Positions 37,652-43,061 of a stretch of 43,061 nucleotides of DNA are shown here, in pieces (within the stretch, counting starts at the first letter, position 1; every line of letters starts with the position of its first letter). The notes beneath the pieces are model-generated. The model was not told the origin of the DNA. It did no database searches and was given only the letters and a program-made list of their open reading frames with translations. This DNA is from Thermoplasmata archaeon. Its GTDB lineage: Archaea > Thermoplasmatota > Thermoplasmata > Lutacidiplasmatales > UBA184. The stretch lies in the NCBI GenBank assembly GCA_030039715.1, contig JASHVA010000079.1, positions 1 to 43,061 of the forward strand, written 5' to 3'. A program made the translations under genes and the position numbers.

Positions 37652-39394
37652 CTACCACCCGACCGGCACCCCCCGGTTCCGCTCGTCGAGCCAGCGCTTC
37701 AGCGGGGCGAAGTACTCGAGCATCCCGTCGGCGCTCATCCGCCGCTCCCCGGTGAGGGCCTCGAGGGCGTCCGGCCACTCCCGGCTCGCGCCCATCTCGA
37801 GCATCGCGCGGAGCCGGTCCCCGGCGACCCTGGACCCGTAGATCGAGGCCCGGTGGAGGGGGCCGGAGTCGGCGGTGGCTCGGGCGAGCGCCCGATGGAA
37901 CTGGAACTGCAGGATGTGGGCGAGGAAGTAGCGCATGTACGGCACGTTCGCGGGCACGTGGTACTTCGCCCCCGGGTCGAACTCCTCCTCGCCGCGGGGC
38001 CGACCGGGCGCCACCCCCTGGTAGCGGCGACGGACCTCCCACCAGCTCGAGTTGTACTCCGAGGGGCCGACCTCCCCCGAGAAGACCTGCCATCGCCACG
38101 CGTCGACCGCGAGTCCGAACGGGAGGAATGCGATCTTCTCGAGCGCCCGCTCGAGGAGGAGCCCGACGTCGTCGGCGAACCGCGCTCCGTCCGGGGCGAG
38201 CCCGATCCTTCGGAGGTATTCCGGCGTGACGGAGAGCGCCACCGTGTCGCCGACCGCCTCGTGGAACCCGTCGTGCGCGCTCTCCCGGAAGAGGAACGGC
38301 AGGCGGCCGTAGGCGCGCTGGTAGTAGTTGTGCCCGAGCTCGTGGTGGATCGTTTGGAAGTCCTCGCCGGTCACCTCGATGCACATCTTGATCCGCAGAT
38401 CGTCGACGAAATCGAGGTCCCAGGCGCTCGCGTGACAGACGACCTCCCGGTCCCGGGGTCGCGTCAGCATCGAGCGTTCCCAGAACGTCGCGGGAAGCGG
38501 CGGGAGGCCGAGCGACACGAAGAACCGCTCGGCGTAGCGCACCATCTCCTCCGCGCTCGTCTTGCGCTCGGTCAGGGCGCCGGTGAGGTCGAAGTACTCG
38601 CCGCCGTCGGGCGGGGCGAGGAGGGGGTAGACCTTCTCCCACGACTGGGCCCACATGTCCCCGAGCAGGTGCGCCGGGATCGGGCCGTCCGAAGGAACGC
38701 GTTCGTCGCCGTACGCCGCGCGCAACCGCGCCCGCGTGTAGGCGTGGAGCGAGACGTAGAGCGGACGGACCTCGCTCCAGAGGCGCTCGACCTCCCGAGC
38801 GAACTCGGCCGGGTCCATGTCGTACTTCGAGCGCCACATCGCGCCCGTGTCCGGGAAGCCGAGCTCGCGCGACCCGCGGTTCGCGAGCTCGACGTACCGG
38901 GTGAACTCCGATCGAACTCCTCGGCCGACGCGGTGCCATCCGGCCCAGGCGTCTTCGAGCACCTCGGGGTCCCGGCTGGTGTAGAGGATGCGGGAGAGCC
39001 CCTGCACGTCGAGGGCGTCGGAGCCCCCGCGGGGCGTGTACCGGCCCCGGGAGTAGGTCCCTTGCATCGACGCGACGAGACGAGTCAGCTCTCTCGACTC
39101 GGCCGGGTCGGCCGGGGCGCAGACCGGGAGGAACTGGCGGAGGAGTACGAGCTTGCGCGCCGAGTCCGGACTCATCGCCACCCCCGCGAACCGGCGGGAC
39201 TCCTTCGCCAGCGCCACCGTGAGGTCGATCACGCGCGCGTTGGCTCGGGCCGCGAGTGCTTCGCTGTCGGGGTTGATGTACGTCGCGAACACCCAGTCGG
39301 CCTGCTGGGCCTCGCAGCTCCGATCGAGAAGCTCCGACTCGGCTCGGTGGAGGAACGCCTCGAGCTCGGAGCTCGCCGGGAGTTCGACGTCCAT
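37652..39394 (-). CDS. M2-family zinc dipeptidyl carboxypeptidase (angiotensin-converting-enzyme homologue)
   Basis: A 580-residue helical zinc peptidase. The site is IHHELGHNYYQ with His351, Glu352 and His355, the third ligand Glu379 in FHEAVGD, and the spacing (24 residues) matches ACE. The surrounding LPFLFRESAHDGFHEAVGDTVALSVTPEYL copies the ACE active-site region, and the C-terminal YHVPANVPYMRYFLAHILQFQFHRAL also matches. It should remove dipeptides from C-termini. ATG at 39394 follows TTAAGG (39424-39419 region, minus) at leaderless distance. There is no signal peptide, so it is cytoplasmic. Confidence 0.92.
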   Translation of the reverse strand: MDVELPASSELEAFLHRAESELLDRSCEAQQADWVFATYINPDSEALAARANARVIDLTVALAKESRRFAGVAMSPDSARKLVLLRQFLPVCAPADPAESRELTRLVASMQGTYSRGRYTPRGGSDALDVQGLSRILYTSRDPEVLEDAWAGWHRVGRGVRSEFTRYVELANRGSRELGFPDTGAMWRSKYDMDPAEFAREVERLWSEVRPLYVSLHAYTRARLRAAYGDERVPSDGPIPAHLLGDMWAQSWEKVYPLLAPPDGGEYFDLTGALTERKTSAEEMVRYAERFFVSLGLPPLPATFWERSMLTRPRDREVVCHASAWDLDFVDDLRIKMCIEVTGEDFQTIHHELGHNYYQRAYGRLPFLFRESAHDGFHEAVGDTVALSVTPEYLRRIGLAPDGARFADDVGLLLERALEKIAFLPFGLAVDAWRWQVFSGEVGPSEYNSSWWEVRRRYQGVAPGRPRGEEEFDPGAKYHVPANVPYMRYFLAHILQFQFHRALARATADSGPLHRASIYGSRVAGDRLRAMLEMGASREWPDALEALTGERRMSADGMLEYFAPLKRWLDERNRGVPVGW

Positions 39395-39571
39395 TCTCCC
39401 CCCCGAAGCAGGATCCGCCTTAACGCCCCCGCGACCGGACCGCGGTCCGACGGTCCGGTCAGCGGGTTGTCCGCCACCCGTCCCTCTCGTGGAACGGGGG
39501 CCGGACCCCTCCGCTTCCACTCCAAGCTCGGGGTTTATGTACGACGGGCGTCTGACACCCCCAGAGAGACG

Positions 39572-39733
39572 GTGTCGGACACGTCCGATTCCCGCGAGAT
39601 GCTCGCCGCGGCCCCCATCGGAAGCTGGGGGGTCGACGGGACCCGGTATCCCCTCGCCATGATCCCGTGCCTCGGTCCCCGATACGACCGGAACGGTTTC
39701 CCGACCTACCCGGGCCGGTCCGAGGACGAATGA
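39572..39733 (+). CDS. Small protein (53 aa), uncharacterised
   Basis: From GTG at 39572 (or ATG at 39599) to the TGA at 39731-39733. The C-terminal part is Gly/Pro/Tyr-rich (PIGSWGVDGTRYPLAMIPC, PRYDRNGFPTYPG) with an acidic end. Its stop overlaps the ATG of the next gene in the form ATGA, indicating translational coupling. TTTATG (39536-39541) is a possible promoter. No family is recognised; too short to judge fold. Confidence 0.5.
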   Translation: MSDTSDSREMLAAAPIGSWGVDGTRYPLAMIPCLGPRYDRNGFPTYPGRSEDE

Positions 39734-39957
39734 GCGGAGCGCTGCGCAAGCTGCCTCCGGCTTCGCGCGAACTGCCCGCCGCCCCCTCGGCGGTGGAGCC
39801 GAAGCTGTTCCTGGGCCAAGCGACGCCCCGGGGCTACGGAGTTCGACCGAAGCTCTCGCCCGAAGCCGCCGCTGCGTTCGCGACCTACGTCGATTCCGCC
39901 CGAGCCCGGGCGGCGGTCGAGGGCCGCACGCTCGTCTACACGGTGCGCTGGGGCTAG
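39730..39957 (+). CDS. Small basic protein (75 aa), uncharacterised
   Basis: A 75-residue protein starting at ATG 39730, which overlaps the preceding stop codon. It has a short basic start (SGALRKLPP), a Pro/Ala-rich part, a helix (PEAAAAFATYVDSARARAAVE) and a terminal strand (RTLVYTVRWG). Its stop overlaps the convergent RNase HI stop by four bases. No family is recognised. The coupling with the 53-aa gene suggests a joint function. Confidence 0.5.
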   Translation: MSGALRKLPPASRELPAAPSAVEPKLFLGQATPRGYGVRPKLSPEAAAAFATYVDSARARAAVEGRTLVYTVRWG

Positions 39958-40499
39958 GCCTCGCCCTCGTTCCCGCCGTCGAGCGACTCGTCCAATCGCG
40001 GCGCGACGGTCTCCGGGGCGAGCCGTCGGGCGCGGGGCCGCGCCTCTTCGAGCGCGAGCTTCGAGAGCTCGTCGGCCCGAACGTTCTCGGTCCGGGGCAC
40101 CCACTCCCAGTCGACCCGGGCGAACTCTCGGGCCAGCCGGGCGAGCCACTCGTGGTAGGCGTGCAGATGCTCGGTCCGGACCTGGTACTCTCCCTGCATC
40201 TGCCGGATCACGAGCTGACTGTCCCCGATCACCACGACCGGACCCCGGAATCCGAGGGCCCGCAGCCGCTCGAGCGCGCTCGTCGCGGCGACGTACTCGG
40301 CGACGTTGTTCGTCGAGCGTTCGGAGAACGGCGGCGCCGCGAGGCCCCGCCCCTCCTCGTAGAGCCCCTCTCCCTCGAGGGTGTAGCCGTAGGTGGCGAT
40401 CCCTGGGCCCTTGGGAGGTTGGCACGCCCCGTCGAAGTGGACGCGCACGGCGCCCCCTCCCACCGTGGCGACCCCCCGCGGCAGCGCGTCGTCTCCCAT
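39954..40499 (-). CDS. rnhA: Ribonuclease HI
   Basis: A 181-residue RNase HI that cleaves the RNA strand of RNA-DNA hybrids. The metal-binding acidic residues are Asp23 (VHFDGA), Glu68 (NNVAEY), Asp93 (IGDSQLV) and Asp143 (RTENVRADELSK). The enzyme core covers about residues 15-150, with a short basic/acidic tail. Fitting the archaeal RNase HI form, it lacks an N-terminal hybrid-binding domain. It is downstream of the zinc-ribbon membrane gene on the same strand (9-base gap) and convergent with the small 75-aa gene. Confidence 0.93.
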   Translation of the reverse strand: MGDDALPRGVATVGGGAVRVHFDGACQPPKGPGIATYGYTLEGEGLYEEGRGLAAPPFSERSTNNVAEYVAATSALERLRALGFRGPVVVIGDSQLVIRQMQGEYQVRTEHLHAYHEWLARLAREFARVDWEWVPRTENVRADELSKLALEEARPRARRLAPETVAPRLDESLDGGNEGEA

Positions 40500-40508
40500 C
40501 GATCTCTC

Positions 40509-41018
40509 CTACACCCGCCGCCCGAGCGCGGGGCTCGGCCCGGGACGGGCGGTGAGTCGCACGCAGTTGCAAAACGGTTCCGGGCGGGCGCACGCCGGGC
40601 ACGTCGCGCGATCGAGGACGATCCCGAGGGGTCGACCGCAACTGCGGCAGGCCCGGGCCCGCGCGCAACGCGGGCACTGGGCGAGGTCCGGCGCAATGAT
40701 CGTGCCACAGAAACGGCAGGCGACGGCCTCGTTCGGATGGTAGGCGATCGGCGGCGCCGCTCCGAGCGGCCCTCGCCGGGGATCCGGGCGCACGCTGCCG
40801 AGGTCGGGGTTGCCGAACGCCCCCCCCACGGTCGTGACGCGCGGGTCGTCGGAGATCGATCCGATCAGCACGACGCCGAGGGCCGGGGCGATCAGGTAGA
40901 GTCCCGCCTCCTGCTCGAGGTCGAACTGCTCCTGACCGGTGACCGCGATCGGGAAGGCGATGAGCGCGAACGCGAAGAGGAGGATCCCTACGCCCACGCC
41001 GATGATCGCCCGGTTCAT
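40509..41018 (-). CDS. Membrane protein with C-terminal zinc ribbons
   Basis: A 169-residue protein with two N-terminal TM helices (about 2-26 and 41-54, a hairpin) and a cytoplasmic region containing two zinc-ribbon modules: CRFCG...CPRC (about 100-118) and CRSCG...CPAC...CNC (about 124-150). The second has an extra Cys pair at its end. Such membrane-tethered zinc ribbons are common in archaea with unknown functions. It is probably cotranscribed with rnhA. Confidence 0.7.
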   Translation of the reverse strand: MNRAIIGVGVGILLFAFALIAFPIAVTGQEQFDLEQEAGLYLIAPALGVVLIGSISDDPRVTTVGGAFGNPDLGSVRPDPRRGPLGAAPPIAYHPNEAVACRFCGTIIAPDLAQCPRCARARACRSCGRPLGIVLDRATCPACARPEPFCNCVRLTARPGPSPALGRRV

Positions 41019-41120
41019 GGACGCCCGCGGCGCCCAGAGGGCCGTCCGCGGAGCGAAGTTAGCGGAGGGGGTGAGATAAATCCGCGTTCGTAGCGCGAGA
41101 GCGCGTCGACCTCCGGAGCG

Positions 41121-41127
41121 TTTTTAG
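41121..41127 (+). promoter_or_regulatory. TATA-like box for the cyclophilin gene
   Basis: TTTTTAG at 41121-41127 lies 24-30 bases before the ATG at 41151; consistent with a leaderless transcript. Confidence 0.5.
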
Positions 41128-41150
41128 TCTCGCGGGAAGGTCCGGCGGGC

Positions 41151-41621
41151 ATGGCGAATCCGACCGCGACCCTGCGCACGACGCTCGGCGATATCCGCAT
41201 CGAACTGTTCTCGGACCGTGCCCCCAAGACCGTCGAGAACTTCGTCTCGCTGGTCAAGAAGCACTTCTACGACGGGACGACGTTCCATCGGGTGATCCCC
41301 GGGTTCATGGTCCAGGGCGGGGACCCGAAGGGCGACGGCACGGGCGGTCCGGGCTACACGATCAAGGACGAGTTCCACCCGACGCTCCGCCACGACGGAC
41401 CCGGTGTGCTCTCGATGGCGAACGCCGGACCGAACACGGGCGGGAGCCAGTTCTTCATCACGGTCGCCAAGACCTCGTGGCTCGACGGGAAGCACGCGGT
41501 GTTCGGCCGGGTCCGGGGCGGCCAGGACGTCGTCGAGAAGATCGTCGCCGTGCCTCGGGACGGGAACGACCGCCCGAAGACCCCCGTCCGGATCGTCGAG
41601 GCGACGGTCCAGGGCGCGTGA
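41151..41621 (+). CDS. Cyclophilin-type peptidyl-prolyl cis-trans isomerase
   Basis: A 156-residue cyclophilin. Active-site residues include His46-Arg47 (TFHRVIPGF), Phe52, Gln55 (MVQGGD), Gln100-Phe101 (GSQFFIT), Trp110-Leu111 and His115 (GKHAVFG). It accelerates proline isomerisation in protein folding. No targeting signal, so cytoplasmic. Close to bacterial-type short cyclophilins in length. It is convergent with the membrane gene at 41629. Confidence 0.95.
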   Translation: MANPTATLRTTLGDIRIELFSDRAPKTVENFVSLVKKHFYDGTTFHRVIPGFMVQGGDPKGDGTGGPGYTIKDEFHPTLRHDGPGVLSMANAGPNTGGSQFFITVAKTSWLDGKHAVFGRVRGGQDVVEKIVAVPRDGNDRPKTPVRIVEATVQGA

Positions 41622-41628
41622 TTCCCGC

Positions 41629-42141
41629 CTACGGCGGGAAGTCGAACGGCCAGCGCTCCCGCGGGTGGTTCACGTCCTCGATCAGCGTGATCGCGCCGGC
41701 GCCGAGCGCGAGCGCGGGCACGATGAGGAGCAGCAGGATGAGCAGGGAGTACCCGATCGAGATCGTCACGTCCGAGCCCGGGATCGTGAGGTGGTACGTC
41801 GCGTCGAGCAGGATGAGGTAGAGGTACACGATCGTCAGCGCGGAGGTCGCGATCGACAAGGCGCCGAACGCCGCGCTCGGCCGGGCGATGTACCGGGCGA
41901 CCGCCAGGACCGTGATCGCGATGCCGAACACCTCGACGGTGAAGATGGGGATCGGCAGGTCGATGCCGTGGGCCTGTAGGAACGTGAGGATGGCGACCGG
42001 CACCCCGATCAGGATGAGCACGAGCGGGATCAAGCGCAGCGCCCCTCCCAGAATCCGCCAGCCGAGCGACGGGATCTGGTAGGTTCCGGGGGGCGGGCCT
42101 CCGGCGGCGGGCGGGGCGGCGCTCGCGGGGGACGCGCTCAC
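41629..42141 (-). CDS. Polytopic membrane protein, uncharacterised
   Basis: A 170-residue membrane protein: an Ala/Pro-rich N-terminus, then about four TM helices (ILGGALRLIPLVLILIGVPVAILTFL; IFTVEVFGIAITVLAVARYI; AFGALSIATSALTIVYLYLILL; IGYSLLILLLLIVPALALGAGAITL). It ends in a charged tail (NHPRERWPFDFPP). GTG at 42141 overlaps the stop codon of the upstream gene (GTGA), so the two are translationally coupled. No family is recognised. It probably acts with the surface protein encoded by that gene. Confidence 0.65.
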   Translation of the reverse strand: MSASPASAAPPAAGGPPPGTYQIPSLGWRILGGALRLIPLVLILIGVPVAILTFLQAHGIDLPIPIFTVEVFGIAITVLAVARYIARPSAAFGALSIATSALTIVYLYLILLDATYHLTIPGSDVTISIGYSLLILLLLIVPALALGAGAITLIEDVNHPRERWPFDFPP

Positions 42142-42956
42142 GGGATCGGCTCCGGCGGGAGCGGAACGGTCTCCCCGTTCTCGACGTACTCGGAGGTGAC
42201 CTGCCCTCCCGCGGGGTTGCAACCGGTCGCGAGCGCGACGTCCTGCGTCTGGTCGTACGCCTCTCCCGACGGCACGTCCAGCGCGAACCCGCCGCTCCCG
42301 CACTCGGCGTCGCCGGCCGAGAGGACCTGGTAGTTCAGGTCCCCCACGTCGGCGTAGCTCGCGTCGTCCGCGAAGGTGACGGTGACGGGAATCTCCGCGA
42401 CCCCCATCTCCTCGAAGGGGGTGCCGACCGACACCGTCAGGTTGTCGAACGGGGCGCCCCAGGCGCGCTCGGTGTCGACCCCGATCGAGACGGAGAAGAG
42501 GTAGGCGTAGCTCGCGTTCCCCCAGACGTTCCAGTCGAGGTACTGGTTCTCGGTGAGGAGGTCCTCGCTGCTCGCGGAGAGCGGCACGTAGAGCGCGACC
42601 GGGAAGAGGGCGCTCCCCCCGGCCGGTATCGACTCGGGGGCCGTCGAGGAGTCGACGAGCGAGGCGCCCGTCGCGTTCAGCACCAGGAAGTGGAGCGCGA
42701 AATCCTGGATCGCGAAGTACGTCGGGTTCGTCAGGCTGAACGACGTCGTGATGCCCACGGTGTCGTTCGGCTCGAGGACCGACGACGAGCTCCCAACGCC
42801 GGGCTTCGCCTTCACGACCTGGACGGCCGAGTACGCCACGAACGCGACGAAGACGACGATCAGCACGAGCGCGATCGTCGACGCCCGCCGGAACGCGCGG
42901 GCCGCCCGCCACAGGCCGGGCGGGGTCGGAGGTTTGTGATAGAACGGGCTCGCCAC
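42138..42956 (-). CDS. Membrane-anchored surface protein, uncharacterised
   Basis: A 272-residue protein with a basic N-terminus, a TM helix (about 28-48, TIALVLIVVFVAFVAYSAVQVV), and a large extracellular region rich in Ser/Thr/Val with N-glycosylation sequons (NDT, NAT, NAS, NLT). The region shows repeated beta-sandwich-like segments (VGITTSFSLTNPTYFAIQDF, VAEIPVTVTFADDASYADV) and a Cys pair near the C-terminus (AECG and TGCN). The start is GTG at 42956. It overlaps the downstream membrane gene. Function unknown, possibly cell envelope. Confidence 0.7.
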   Translation of the reverse strand: MASPFYHKPPTPPGLWRAARAFRRASTIALVLIVVFVAFVAYSAVQVVKAKPGVGSSSSVLEPNDTVGITTSFSLTNPTYFAIQDFALHFLVLNATGASLVDSSTAPESIPAGGSALFPVALYVPLSASSEDLLTENQYLDWNVWGNASYAYLFSVSIGVDTERAWGAPFDNLTVSVGTPFEEMGVAEIPVTVTFADDASYADVGDLNYQVLSAGDAECGSGGFALDVPSGEAYDQTQDVALATGCNPAGGQVTSEYVENGETVPLPPEPIP

Positions 42957-43061
42957 GGGGGCCGCCTGTCGTTAATTCAGGGCAGGGTCCTCTTTGAATA
43001 CCTGTCGGAGGCGCCGTAAGGCTCGCGAACGCCCGGACCGCGACGCCGCTCCCGATTTCGA

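Noticed and set aside
37853..39733. Long plus-strand frame opposite the M2 peptidase (626 codons)
   Set aside because: It is an antisense shadow of a gene with a complete ACE-like active site; only its last part, beyond the M2 start, overlaps the separately called small ORF.
1..43061. CRISPR arrays, insertion sequences, rRNA genes, replication origin
   Set aside because: No regularly spaced repeats, no transposase, no rRNA-like stretch and no Orc1/Cdc6 gene or clustered origin boxes were seen by reading both strands.

Overview
The window reads as a chromosomal segment of a very GC-rich archaeon (roughly 70% GC by eye). Archaeal markers are an RNase P protein of the Rpp21 type, an archaeal-type glutamyl-tRNA synthetase with a long helical N-terminal region, a DhnA-type class I fructose-bisphosphate aldolase, the 18S/16S rRNA modification enzyme Tsr3, a small RPA-like OB-fold protein, tRNA genes without encoded CCA and with archaeal-style introns, and TATA-like boxes (TTTAA, TTAAAT, TTTTA) about 25-30 bases before many start codons, which suggests leaderless mRNAs. 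An uncultured high-GC Thermoplasmatota-like euryarchaeon fits best, but that placement is inference from gene content.

Layout. 1-9150 is mostly core information and metabolism: a VOC protein, tRNA-Leu(CAA), Rpp21 with a zinc-ribbon partner, a divergent RNase H-fold protein, GltX, a glyoxalase-like protein, an MFS transporter, a CDF transporter, aldolase coupled to Tsr3, and a PPP-type phosphatase. 9185-9466 is a tandem tRNA-Gln(CUG)/tRNA-Leu(UAG) pair in which both genes are interrupted in the T-loop and the Leu gene also in the D-loop. 9634-12885 is an ABC importer of the nitrate/sulfonate class: a double permease, an ATPase, and a detached AAA-associated C-terminal domain. 12971-15356 holds a flavin reductase, tRNA-Ala(CGC), and a lower-GC insert of about 1 kb bounded by the tRNA 3' end and an 11-bp repeat of it.

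15451-18086 is a redox and repair patch (MsrB, CDGSH protein, zinc-ribbon protein, MsrA, LysE-type exporter). 18215-26732 mixes transporters, a MOSC protein, FAD and FMN oxidoreductases, a methyltransferase and an acetyltransferase. 26758-39394 contains two large zinc peptidases (M3 and M2/ACE-like), an OB-fold protein, GTP cyclohydrolase II, several zinc-finger or zinc-ribbon proteins, an HtrA protease, a winged-helix regulator and several uncharacterised archaeal proteins. 39572-42956 ends with two tiny coupled ORFs, RNase HI, a cyclophilin, and a two-gene membrane/surface operon.

Functional links. GltX is expected to charge tRNA-Glu and, as a non-discriminating enzyme, tRNA-Gln, so its substrate may include the intron-containing tRNA-Gln found here; Rpp21 would mature the 5' ends of these same tRNAs. 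MsrA and MsrB form a complete methionine-sulfoxide repair pair. No CRISPR array, rRNA operon, replication origin or intact transposase/integrase was seen. The most unusual content is the set of non-canonical tRNA introns, followed by the tRNA-Ala-associated insert.
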